43,667 nt of DNA from assembly GCA_001803045.1 (NCBI GenBank), contig MHAR01000009.1:1-43667 (forward strand). The letters run 5' to 3'. Below the pieces are notes generated by a model. That model was not told where the DNA came from. It worked only from the letters and a program-made list of their open reading frames with translations, and did not search any database. Origin of the DNA: Ignavibacteria bacterium RIFOXYB12_FULL_35_14 (GTDB lineage Bacteria > Bacteroidota > Ignavibacteria > Ignavibacteriales > Ignavibacteriaceae). This document shows positions 1 through 7,215 of this stretch, piece by piece (the first letter of the stretch is position 1; each line of letters opens with the position of its first letter). A program made the translations under genes and the position numbers.

Positions 1-67
1 TATGAATTTATCTTTCTATCAATACCTTTACATTAATCGAATACTCTATTCATTGCGGTTTACCGCG

Positions 68-904
68 CTATGCTTTACCATAAACTGCGGTTGGATTTGT
101 ATAAGGAGCATCATAAGGGTATGTAAATTCTGCATGAATAACATGCGTTGTATTACTCAGAGAATCAGAAGTAAAATAACCCGCGTAATTTGAGTGGCTT
201 TCCACATGTAGTTTTCCTATTGGAGTAATATTGCCAATACCAATATTCCCATCTGTCTGATAAATAGCTGAATTACCTAAAGTGGTTGCCCCAGTAAAAA
301 GAGGAACATAATTAGCTGTTCCGCTTCCATCTATTGAGCCGTCGCCACCTCCACCCGTCGCAGAAATTGTTAAATTATTTCCGCTTGGTGTAATAGTTAC
401 ATTACTCCCAGCAACGAGATTCACACTATCCTTTAATCCATTTAGACTTTTTACTACCTAATTGTTGCCAATCTTTAAACCGGTTACAGCCCCGTCAACT
501 ATTTTACTTGTGGTAATCGTACTGTCTAAAATATTTATAGACATGAAAGAATATGGAGAGGGACTTAAAAGTGTTCTTGGTGAGAGTTCACTCTCCGCAC
601 CCACAGTAATTCCAAGAAAGTGAATTCGATTGAACGGAACAGTTGTAATTGGATTTATGCTTCCAAGCTGAACGCTGAACAATCCATTTGCTACTGCAAC
701 AGTTGGCTGTATTTCCATCCATAAAGCCGCACCCCCTGAAGGATCATTGTAAATTTTAAATGTCATTGCAAAATCACCCGTTAGAATATTTCCCGAGGCA
801 TCTTTCAAAACACCTTGATAATTAATTTGTTTTGGTATTGCCTGGCTGAAAATATTGCTTGACAAAAAAACAACCATTGCTAAAAGAAAAATTATACGTT
901 TCAT
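68..904 (-). pseudogene. Secreted tail-fibre-like surface protein, interrupted by in-frame TAG
   Basis: Reading from 904 downward, 148 codons start with a clear signal peptide (MKRIIFLLAMVVFLSS, cleavage near FSQA). They run on through the IPKQINYQGVLKDASGN segment typical of large secreted proteins in Ignavibacteria. A TAG at 458-460 stops the frame. The same frame then continues for 129 codons with VVKSLNGLKDSVNLVAGSN and IGIGNITPIGKLHVE, the usual next segments of this family, up to a second TAG at 68-70. The simplest reading is one gene with a nonsense change (probably CAG to TAG, since relatives tend to read NNQVVKS) and a decayed or truncated 3' end. Relatives are much longer and often end in an intramolecular chaperone or sorting domain, absent here. 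It could instead be two polypeptides. I am confident of the family and fairly confident that it is broken. Confidence 0.75.
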
Positions 905-968
905 TTTTAGCTCCTTATGTTTTTATAACTAGTTATTTATAAAATATTAATAATGAAATGGCTTAATT

Positions 969-1041
969 ATTTCATCATCAGTCCCAAAAGGATTTCTGAT
1001 TAAATGATACTATTTCATCATCAGTCCCAAAGGGACTTCTG
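969..1041. repeat. Two 30-base direct repeats, 43-base period
   Basis: Copies at 969-998 and 1012-1041 share ATTTCATCATCAGTCCCAAA and differ at only two positions. The second copy contains a perfect stem AGTCCC/GGGACT around AAA (1023-1037). They lie between the T9SS cargo gene and the interrupted surface-protein gene. There are only two copies, with no CRISPR-like spacing. Confidence 0.75.
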
Positions 1042-1064
1042 CTAAAGTGATTCCATCACTTTAG
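1042..1064. other. Perfect 9-bp hairpin overlapping a stop codon
   Basis: CTAAAGTGA (1042-1050) and TCACTTTAG (1056-1064) form a perfect stem around TTCCA. On the minus strand the upstream arm is the final Leu-Lys-stop of the T9SS cargo gene. There is no U-tract, so it looks more like a 3'-end stabilising hairpin than an intrinsic terminator. Confidence 0.5.
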
Positions 1065-1565
1065 CATCAGCATTTTTTTCGTGCTGACATAATTGCCTGC
1101 CTGCATTCTACAGATATAGATACCTGTAGAATACTCCGCGGCATTAAATATTAACTCATACCAACCCGCATCCATTTCATGATTAAGCAATGTAGTGACT
1201 TCACTCCCGAGAATATCGTAGATTTTAATTAAAACATTGTTTCGTTCCGGAATGCCGAACTTTATAATTGTTGATGGATTAAAAGGATTTGGATAGTTCT
1301 GTTCAAGCTTGTATTCTATTGGAAGCATATTTTCATCTTCCGCCGCTTGTAAAACATTTTGATAGTACATTTGCCAAAATCCGGCTTGGGCTTGGTTAAT
1401 TGTGTTTTCGCATTTGCCAATACTTGTTTGACCTAAAGTTCCTACAATTACATAAGCAGAGTTGGCCTGTATCTCTCCTCCGTTACTTAAAACGCTAAAT
1501 GCTATTTGATTTTGTGAAAAAGCATTTGCAATAAAGAGGAGTAAAATCAATAATGTGATTTTCAT
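1056..1565 (-). CDS. Small secreted protein with type IX secretion C-terminal sorting domain
   Basis: This is a 169-residue protein. An N-terminal signal peptide (MKITLLILLLFIANAFSQ) is followed by about 60 residues with the pattern GGEIQANSAYVIVGTLGQTSIG, often seen just before the sorting domain in Ignavibacteria. The C-terminal ~85 residues are a textbook T9SS type A domain: EQNYPNPFNPSTIIKFGIP, an IYDILGSEV strand, YSTGIYICRMQAG and a final KKMLMLK. The protein should cross the inner membrane by Sec and be exported to or anchored on the surface by T9SS, with the C-terminal domain removed. No enzymatic domain is present, so it is nearly all targeting signal. A GGAGG-like ribosome binding site (reverse complement of cctcc at 1568-1572) precedes the ATG. 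The function of the mature part is unknown. Confidence 0.9.
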   Translation of the reverse strand: MKITLLILLLFIANAFSQNQIAFSVLSNGGEIQANSAYVIVGTLGQTSIGKCENTINQAQAGFWQMYYQNVLQAAEDENMLPIEYKLEQNYPNPFNPSTIIKFGIPERNNVLIKIYDILGSEVTTLLNHEMDAGWYELIFNAAEYSTGIYICRMQAGNYVSTKKMLMLK

Positions 1566-2010
1566 TTAAACCTCCTGTTTTTTGTTTGAATAAAATTGTG
1601 CGAAATGAGTGTACCGATATCCGGAAAATCTATGTCTCTCCTCATAGGCGTTCCCTTTCCAGAATGTTGAAGAAAAATTAATAGATAAGCTTGTCTCGCC
1701 TTAAGGCAGATTCATATCAGTAAATTTTATGGGAAGCTATTTTCGGCGATTACAAACATTCTATTCTCCATTTATTTAAAGAATACATTTGTTATCACGC
1801 CTTGGGGGGAAATTGTAGTTCCGTATTTCAAGAGTTTAGCTGCAATTCAGTATTGTGCAACTTTCCTCCTAAGGTGGAAGAAGTTCCTAAAGAACTTATA
1901 ATAAGTTCCTTTTTATTTTACTTATAGTCAAGAGGAATCTTGTTTGGTGGGCGAAATGCTGTCATTAATCACTTATGTCCAAAATAAATTGAACTCACTC
2001 TGCCATAGGC

Positions 2011-2070
2011 ATCACTATGTGATAATCTCTCTCTTTCACATAGTGATGGCTCTGCCAAAAAAGAGAGAGA
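2011..2070. repeat. Overlapping, mutually exclusive hairpins
   Basis: ATCACTATGTGA (2011-2022) pairs perfectly with TCACATAGTGAT (2036-2047). The loop of that stem, TCTCTCTCTTT (2026-2036), also pairs perfectly with AAAGAGAGAGA (2060-2070). Both helices cannot form together because the second uses the loop and the first base of the right arm of the first. Confidence 0.65.
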
Positions 2071-2189
2071 CTTACCCGCCTTGGCTCGCCAAGGGCGAGA
2101 CAGGTTGTCAATAAAGCAATATATGACAATGTTCTGATCTACCTGGCGGTAGACAGGCAGAATATTAACACCAAATCATAAGATTTAAT

Positions 2190-2228
2190 AAGCCCTTCTC
2201 TTTGTAAGAGAAGGGTTGGGATGAGTTT
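2190..2228. repeat. Dispersed palindromic repeat, left copy
   Basis: CCCTTCTCTT (2193-2202) and AAGAGAAGGG (2206-2215) form a perfect 10-bp stem with loop TGT, followed by TTGGGATGAG. The same unit occurs in inverse orientation at 43484-43528, flanks included. Confidence 0.75.
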
Positions 2229-2351
2229 CATTACAGTGAAAACACATTAGAATATTTTATTTTTTAACAATAAATTTTCTTTTACAAAATTATTTTGGAC
2301 ACCACTTACTTTAATAATTGTCACAAGCTATTTCGTGGCAAGGCAACCATT

Positions 2352-2387
2352 AAAAAACAAAATGGTCACGAATGACTCCGTGACCAT
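2352..2387 (-). terminator. Intrinsic terminator of the Yip1-family gene
   Basis: ATGGTCACG (2362-2370) and CGTGACCAT (2379-2387) form a perfect 9-bp stem with an 8-base loop. Read on the minus strand, the hairpin lies 25 bases past the Yip1 stop and is followed by TTTTGTTTTTTAATGG, a good U-tract. Confidence 0.85.
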
Positions 2388-2412
2388 CATTGAAAATTTA
2401 TCTTAAAAGTTT

Positions 2413-3009
2413 TTAAAATGTAGACCGGGATAAAGCATAACCGCTGAAGGCTATTCCGCCAACAACAACTCCAATGATAACATAAACAACGATTGCCGCA
2501 ATCAACACAACCACAAAATATCCAACCATTTTATCTTTTGGAACACTTTTTACTCTTTCTAATCCCATGTAAAGAAGCACAAGTCCGTAGATGCTTGCAA
2601 TCACAACAAGTATTGAAAGCACCGGGAAGATGTTTAGTATACCTGCAACCCAACCAGGTGTAGAGGAAAATACCGCCACCTTTAGAGATGCAACCATATC
2701 CTTGGTTGAGCCGAAGGATGGCGCTAATGCATCAATTATAAAACCGAGAACGAAAACTCCGACGAGAGACAAAATATACGTTAATATGGCCCATGTTAGC
2801 GATGTGCCAAATCCTAATTTAATTGCACCAAAGCCATAAGACAGGCCAAAGAAGCTGTAACCAAGAAGCCCTGCTACCGCAGGAATTGCAGCAAGAATAA
2901 TTGCGTACTTCGTAAAGAGATCGGCGGTAGACCAGCTTTCACCCTTAATAACTTCCCATTCTTTTGCAGGACTAAGAAGCAGATTTTTTACACGGTCAAC
3001 TAGGTTCAT
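2413..3009 (-). CDS. Yip1-domain integral membrane protein
   Basis: This is a 198-residue membrane protein. It opens with MNLVDRVKNLLLSPAKEWEVIKGE, the characteristic start of bacterial Yip1 (PF04893) proteins, in which a short amphipathic lead containing P..EW precedes the membrane domain. About five hydrophobic segments follow (roughly residues 35-55, 70-90, 110-135, 135-150 and 165-190). The family's role in bacteria is not settled, so no substrate is proposed. The gene is monocistronic: spacers flank it on both sides and a strong terminator sits at its 3' end. The reverse complement of its 5' flank reads AGGAGATTAACATG, a good ribosome binding site that supports this start. Confidence 0.85.
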   Translation of the reverse strand: MNLVDRVKNLLLSPAKEWEVIKGESWSTADLFTKYAIILAAIPAVAGLLGYSFFGLSYGFGAIKLGFGTSLTWAILTYILSLVGVFVLGFIIDALAPSFGSTKDMVASLKVAVFSSTPGWVAGILNIFPVLSILVVIASIYGLVLLYMGLERVKSVPKDKMVGYFVVVLIAAIVVYVIIGVVVGGIAFSGYALSRSTF

Positions 3010-3070
3010 GTTAATCTCCTGAATAATTGATTAAATGATGAATTAAGAGTACTTAGAAAACGACCTTAAT

Positions 3071-3202
3071 GAAAATAATAAATTTTTTAATAGAACGCTT
3101 GTTTATTTCATCAAGTAGTCAAGCTAGGCAGACAATGATCACGAAGTGGTTCGTGGCCACCAACAATTTATTAATCGAAAATAATAAATTTATTAATAGT
3201 AC
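3071..3202. repeat. Pair of 26-base AT-rich direct repeats
   Basis: GAAAATAATAAATTTWTTAA recurs at 3071-3096 and 3177-3202 with two mismatches over 26 bases. Between the copies lies a CACGAA/TTCGTG hairpin (near 3151). The spacer separates the Yip1-family gene from the 3' end of the aldo/keto reductase operon. No gene is seen in it. Confidence 0.6.
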
Positions 3203-3281
3203 ACTGATCTTTTGGTTAAAGGATTATAATATTAACTGATCTTAATTAATCAGTCTAATCTGCGTCCTAATTGAAATTATT

Positions 3282-4253
3282 TTACTCTTCAAAAACTTTT
3301 CTTACAAAATTAAATTCATCATCGCTTAGCGGTTTATCTGCACCATAAAGATTAGAGATAACTTGCTTAAGATTTCTAAATCCAGGAATCACCGATCCCA
3401 CAACTTTGTTATGAAGCATGTACTGCAAAGCCATTCTTGCCAATTCTTCATTCGATGATCCAAACTTTTCCTTTAGCTTGTCAATCTTTGGTTCAAGCTT
3501 AGCTAAATTTTCCGCAGTGAATCGAGTTGAGTTTGCACGATGATCTCCCGGCTCGAACTTTGGCGGATTTTTCTTATCATATTTTCCAAGAAGTAATCCC
3601 TGATGAACTGGACCAAAAGCAATGAACGAGATTTTATATTCATCCAACAATTTTCTTGTAGGAGTTTCTTCTTTTACAAAACGATCGTCAACTGCACTTG
3701 CAAAGCTTTGGATCACCTCGGGTTTTACTTTTGGAATCAGCTTTACAAAATCTTCATGTGAGTAGGCTGATTGCCCAATTATCCGGATCTTGCCCTCTTC
3801 TTTTAATTTATACATTACTTCGATTGCATCGTTAAGGTAAACGTCATTCTCTCCAAAATCCCCGTGATGGAAATAATAAAGATCAATGTAATCCCTGTTT
3901 AGATTTATTAGAGATTGTTCGCATTGATGCCGAATGTGTGCCGGTTCGTAAGCATGAACTGCAGTACCGGGAAACCATCCGATTTTTGTTGCAATAATAA
4001 ATTTGTTTGTCCGCTTTCCAAGAACTCGTGCAAGCATTCTTTCTGCTCGACCATTGCCATAAACGTCAGCATTATCGAAATGATTTACACCATGATCAAT
4101 TGCATAAAATATTGCTTGCTTTATTTCATGCTCATCAACATTTGCCCAGCCGTTTGGAACACCGTTAACCCAATTGAGTCCACCCATTGTCCAGCAGCCG
4201 AGACTAATTTCGGAGACCTCAACATTTGTCTTTCCAAGTTTTCTGTATTTCAT
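3282..4253 (-). CDS. Aldo/keto reductase
   Basis: This 323-residue protein has the full (beta/alpha)8 aldo/keto reductase pattern. LGKTNVEVSEISLGCWTMGG at the N-terminus is typical of the family. The catalytic tetrad appears as Asp60 and Tyr65 (HFDNADVYG), Lys90 (ATKIG) and His129 (LYYFHHGD). A late segment near 255-300 (EELARMALQYML...VGSVIPGFRN) matches the NADP(H)-binding end of the barrel. It should reduce aldehydes or ketones with NADPH in the cytoplasm; the substrate cannot be read from sequence. It is the last gene of a three-gene minus-strand operon, 17 bases after the secreted histidine-protein gene. The N-terminus aligns naturally from this ATG. Confidence 0.93.
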   Translation of the reverse strand: MKYRKLGKTNVEVSEISLGCWTMGGLNWVNGVPNGWANVDEHEIKQAIFYAIDHGVNHFDNADVYGNGRAERMLARVLGKRTNKFIIATKIGWFPGTAVHAYEPAHIRHQCEQSLINLNRDYIDLYYFHHGDFGENDVYLNDAIEVMYKLKEEGKIRIIGQSAYSHEDFVKLIPKVKPEVIQSFASAVDDRFVKEETPTRKLLDEYKISFIAFGPVHQGLLLGKYDKKNPPKFEPGDHRANSTRFTAENLAKLEPKIDKLKEKFGSSNEELARMALQYMLHNKVVGSVIPGFRNLKQVISNLYGADKPLSDDEFNFVRKVFEE

Positions 4254-4270
4254 TTTAAACTCACATTTTT

Positions 4271-4981
4271 TTATTCGAAAATTGCTTCAAGATTTTGATA
4301 CTTTGTATGCATGTTTTCAACAGCGGCATCAATGCTAATTTTATTATTTGCTTTAACTCTTTTCTTAAGATCCATTGCTGAAGTTAAAAGCTCTGCGGCT
4401 GCTAAAGTGAATGCATCTTTTTTTAATTCGAGTCTGGCGGGAAGTTTTGATTTAGTTACTGCCTTAGCTTTTTTTATTAACGTATCGGTTACTTTCCCGA
4501 GTTTTTTGTAATTCTTGTTCGGAAGATAGTCGTGATAAACGACATAAAGAGTTTTATGAAATTCGTCTATCTCCTTCAAAACAGGACGAATGGTTCTAAC
4601 CAGCATTTCATATTTTGAGTGAAGATTCTCAGCAGCTTTCAACAGTCCTTCATTATCATCTGCTAGTGCATATTTTTTGTAATCTTCTACCGAAGCTTGA
4701 AATTGCATAACATTCTCATTCCATTTTAATTGCTTGTCTCTTTGAATACCCGGCAGTGTTGCAGAATAGACAGCGTTGGCTTTAAGATTTACATCATCAA
4801 CCATTTTTCTAAGTGCATCATAATCTTTTGAAGGATACGCTGTATGCCAAATCGGGTAAATAACTTCGTGAAAAGCTTCAAGCTCGGGAACTTTCCACAC
4901 CGTGTCCTGAGTTTGACTTTTGGATAATGTAACCATAACAAGCGATGTTAGTAGCGCAATAAGCAATTTTTGATGATTCAT
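4271..4981 (-). CDS. Secreted tandem-duplicated histidine-conserved helical protein
   Basis: I do not recognise a named family. This start was chosen because the ATG at 4981 gives a clean signal peptide (MNHQKLLIALLTSLVMVTLS, cleavage near KSQ) and has an AGAGAGG ribosome binding site. An upstream in-frame ATG would overlap the preceding gene. The 236-residue product is two copies of a ~104-residue helical unit. FHEVIYPIWHTAYPSKDY (37-54) matches FHKTLYVVYHDYLPNKNY (141-158), and ENLHSKYEML (118-127) matches ENMHTKYQNL (222-231). His38, His46 and His121 recur exactly 104 residues later as His142, His150 and His225. This pattern suggests a periplasmic helical bundle binding metal or haem, but that is inference. 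It lies 16 bases after the YjbR-like gene and 17 before the aldo/keto reductase. Confidence 0.8.
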   Translation of the reverse strand: MNHQKLLIALLTSLVMVTLSKSQTQDTVWKVPELEAFHEVIYPIWHTAYPSKDYDALRKMVDDVNLKANAVYSATLPGIQRDKQLKWNENVMQFQASVEDYKKYALADDNEGLLKAAENLHSKYEMLVRTIRPVLKEIDEFHKTLYVVYHDYLPNKNYKKLGKVTDTLIKKAKAVTKSKLPARLELKKDAFTLAAAELLTSAMDLKKRVKANNKISIDAAVENMHTKYQNLEAIFE

Positions 4982-4997
4982 TTTATTTACCTCTCTT

Positions 4998-5387
4998 TTA
5001 ATATGATTTTTTGCGATGCTTTCCGTGCTTGGAATAGCGTGCTGCCAGTTTTTCTTTCTCTTTTTTTGATAAGCCGCCAACAACCAATTCGTATGAATGA
5101 TCTATCCACTCTTTAATTAGTCTGGGTGAAATGCTGCTTCCAAGTTCAACCGTGTTCCAATGAGTTTTGTTCATGTGATAACCTGGGGTTACGGCATCGT
5201 ATCTTTCCCGGAGTTCAACAGCTTTTTCCGGATCGCATTTTAAGTTTATGCTGCAAGGCGGAGTTAAATTTGTAATTGCAAAAATCTTACCTATCACTTT
5301 GTAAACGGGAGAATCTTCATCAAAAGGAAGTTCTTCAGTTACACCCTTTTTATGCAGACAATAATTTCTAATTGACTCAATATCCAT
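4998..5387 (-). CDS. MmcQ/YjbR family protein
   Basis: This 129-residue cytoplasmic protein matches the YjbR (CyaY-like fold, PF04237) pattern. It starts IESIRNYCLHKKGVTEELPF, then has a KVIGKIFAIT strand, a SINLKCDPEKAVELRERY segment, TPGYHMNKTHWNTVEL and IKEWIDHSYELVVGGL. The strong GYHMNKTHWNTV block is diagnostic. The family is often labelled DNA-binding because of its double-wing fold, but its function is unproven. It is first in a three-gene operon and ends 16 bases before the secreted histidine-protein gene. The C-terminus is very basic (KLAARYSKHGKHRKKSY). Confidence 0.9.
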   Translation of the reverse strand: MDIESIRNYCLHKKGVTEELPFDEDSPVYKVIGKIFAITNLTPPCSINLKCDPEKAVELRERYDAVTPGYHMNKTHWNTVELGSSISPRLIKEWIDHSYELVVGGLSKKEKEKLAARYSKHGKHRKKSY

Positions 5388-6263
5388 AATCTTAAATCAC
5401 AGAAAGCAAAATCTCAGATAACAAATAAACCCCAAATTACAACTAACAAAAACTCAAACTTTCTAATTATGAATTTTTACTTTTTAATTTCAGTTCCGAT
5501 TCTTATCCAACCATTTAGCCGTATCTTTAGCAAAATAAGTTAAGAACGCACATTACGAAAGGTAATGATAAAAATTCGCAAACAAACCCAGCTCCTTTAA
5601 TTTTTAATACTATGCGTTAGGAACTGGGTTTGTATTCACCGCTTTTACGTAAGGTGAGTTAAGGACATATCGGCGCCGGCTCTTTTAATTGTGAATTAAG
5701 TATTTAATGTTATTCCTCGATAAACGATATTTTTTTGTCTGATATGGACAAGGTTGATTAAAAATCGCATCGAAATTAATAATTTTTAAGTTTATATCAG
5801 AATTGCATATCTGTCCAAAATAAAGTTCAGATTTTTTTGTCTAAAATATTGTTGTGCACTGAATTCAAAAGAAATAAGCTGATAAGGTTATCTTTCTTAA
5901 GGTAATTTGTTTTACTAAGGTAAAAAAAATAACTGCCTGCTTACTTAGTTCATGGCTAAAAAGAGTAACCTTAGTAACATAAAGTTAAGATAGATTATTT
6001 CAACCTTATTACCTCATTTTATAAAAATGTTGTTTACTGTTATCAAACAATCATTTCTTACAGTAGAAAGATTTTTCATTCAAAACGAAGAGAGAAAAAT
6101 CTAATAAAAGGGGACCGTAACCGGTAACCGTTAAAATGTTTTTATTTTAAATAATTGGTAGAACTTTTTTCCTATTTCTATTTTATTTTGAACAGCAGTG
6201 CAGAACTGTAATTTACCCGCAATTAGGAAGGTATTTTTCACCAAATATTTATTTTGTCTTTTA
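5388..6263. other. Long AT-rich non-coding region
   Basis: No gene is supported in these roughly 880 bases. They hold the composite repeat at 5539-5664, a TTGTC/GACAA hairpin near 5735, a 10-bp inverted repeat TTACTAAGGT (5912-5921) with ACCTTAGTAA (5968-5977), and a 9-bp hairpin AGATTTTTC (6069-6077) with GAAAAATCT (6094-6102). Just after it is a short near-palindromic ACCGTAACCGGTAACCGTT run (6114-6132), unusually GC-rich for the region. A small RNA is possible but not demonstrable by eye. Confidence 0.5.
5539..5664. repeat. MITE-like composite repeat with internal hairpin
   Basis: The ends are imperfect inverted repeats: GTTAAGAACGCACATTACG at the left, and CTTAACTCACCTTACG when the right end is read in reverse. 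Inside, ACAAACCCAG (5582-5591) pairs with CTGGGTTTGT (5624-5633), then TCCT with AGGA after one mismatch. The right half resembles the segment at 13907-13960, and the hairpin resembles those at 9672 and 12291. Confidence 0.6.
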
Positions 6264-6271
6264 TATATTTG
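6264..6271 (+). promoter_or_regulatory. Bacteroidota-type -7 element (TATATTTG)
   Basis: TATATTTG is an exact match to TAnnTTTG and sits 30 bases before the ATG of the lipoprotein gene. No TTTG-like -33 element is seen at the usual distance, so this is only a partial promoter match. Confidence 0.35.
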
Positions 6272-6301
6272 CGGACAATTTAATAATCATATGGAGAATT
6301 C

Positions 6302-7003
6302 ATGCGTTATTTAAACAGCTTGCTTGTATTGATTATGATGTTCACTTTTATTTCATGCGAAAAAGAAAAAGAGGAAGCCCCGGAAACATCTGAACAGCTT
6401 CCCGCCGGAATGCATTCGGTTAAAGTAATCGAAGCCATGGATGCATCAGATTACACTTATATAAATGTTGATGAGAATGGAAAAACATATTGGATTGCAG
6501 TTACTCAAATGCCGGTTAAGGGAGGCGAGCAACTTTATTATTCCAAAAGTATGGAAATGAAAAATTTTAGAAGCGAAACTCTTAACCGCACCTTTGAATC
6601 CGTTTTATTTGTTGATGCAATAAGTAAGGAATTGAATGAAAACAGTGAACAAATTCATCCTATTCCATCAACCGCAAAGGAGGAGAAAATCAGCATTCAA
6701 AAGCTTTCAGATGGAAAATCAATTGCGGAAATTTTTAAAGGAATGAATATTCTGAAGGAAAAAACTGTTAAGGTTAGGGGAAAAGTCATGAGGTTCAATC
6801 CCGGAATAATGGGAACTAATTGGATTCACATTCAAGACGGAACTGCTTTCCAAAATGATTTCGATTTGCTTATTACCAGCGATACACAAGTTCAGGTGGG
6901 ACAAGTAATAACTGCCAAAGGAAAATTAATAACAAATAAAGATTTTGGGTCAGGTTACACCTACAAGGTACTAATTGAAAATGCAAAAGTTAAAGTAGAG
7001 TAG
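6302..7003 (+). CDS. Lipoprotein with NrfJ-like and OB-fold domains
   Basis: This 233-residue lipoprotein has signal MRYLNSLLVLIMMFTFISC with Cys19 as lipid attachment site, followed by an acidic linker. Residues ~38-105 (EAMDASDYTYINVDENGKTY, MEMKNFRSETLNRTFESVLF) resemble NrfJ-type small periplasmic proteins found beside cytochrome c nitrite reductase and redox genes. Residues ~155-233 form an OB-fold-like unit (KVRGKVMRFNPGIMGTNWIH, IQDGT, QVGQVITAKGKL, DFGSGYTYKVLIENA). The product should be anchored in the outer or inner membrane facing the periplasm. No nitrite reductase gene is nearby. It is a single gene; GGAGA lies 6 bases before the ATG. The domain assignment is by pattern only, and the function is unknown. 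Confidence 0.8.
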   Translation: MRYLNSLLVLIMMFTFISCEKEKEEAPETSEQLPAGMHSVKVIEAMDASDYTYINVDENGKTYWIAVTQMPVKGGEQLYYSKSMEMKNFRSETLNRTFESVLFVDAISKELNENSEQIHPIPSTAKEEKISIQKLSDGKSIAEIFKGMNILKEKTVKVRGKVMRFNPGIMGTNWIHIQDGTAFQNDFDLLITSDTQVQVGQVITAKGKLITNKDFGSGYTYKVLIENAKVKVE

Positions 7004-7065
7004 TCTTAAAAATTTTAAAGAGAGGCTGTTCATTCATATTATTTGAATAACCCGTTTAATTTTAC

Positions 7066-7215
7066 TACCTCACGTTACACAGAAAAGAAGCTGGCAAAGA
7101 GATGACATCTTTATTTTTCATAGATTTTGGATACAAGTAAAAATTATATTCCAATTTGAGCACTTATTTAAAACTTAAAAAATGTCATCTTTCCATTTTG
7201 CGTAATGTGAGTTAC
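7066..7215. repeat. MITE-like inverted-repeat element
   Basis: The left end reads TACCTCACGTTACACA and the right end, in reverse complement, TAACTCACATTACGCA: 13 of 16 match. A second inner pair follows, ATGACATCTTT near 7102 and ATGACATTTTT in reverse complement near 7185. The element fills nearly the whole gap between two convergent genes, and its right end abuts the msrB stop codon. It has no coding capacity and might also act as a bidirectional terminator. Confidence 0.6.

Larger units (their letters stand above)
1566..2412. other. Non-coding stretch full of short palindromes
   Basis: I see no convincing gene in these 847 bases. The stretch holds a perfect GCCTTAAGGC palindrome near 1696, an AAGTTC/GAACTT hairpin near 1880, the overlapping hairpins at 2011-2070, CCTTGG/CCAAGG near 2080, CTACC/GGTAG near 2140, the repeat at 2190-2228, and the terminator of the Yip1-family gene at 2362-2387. 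It looks like an accumulation of short mobile or structured repeats. Confidence 0.6.

Noticed and set aside
68-904. Prophage tail-fibre region
   Set aside because: The N-terminal signal peptide and the T9SS neighbour indicate a secreted cell-surface protein. There are no other phage genes.
969-1041. CRISPR array
   Set aside because: There are only two repeat units with a 13-base gap, and no cas genes or further units.
4982-5083. Upstream ATG at 5083 for the secreted histidine protein
   Set aside because: It would bury the signal peptide behind 34 charged residues and overlap the YjbR-like gene.
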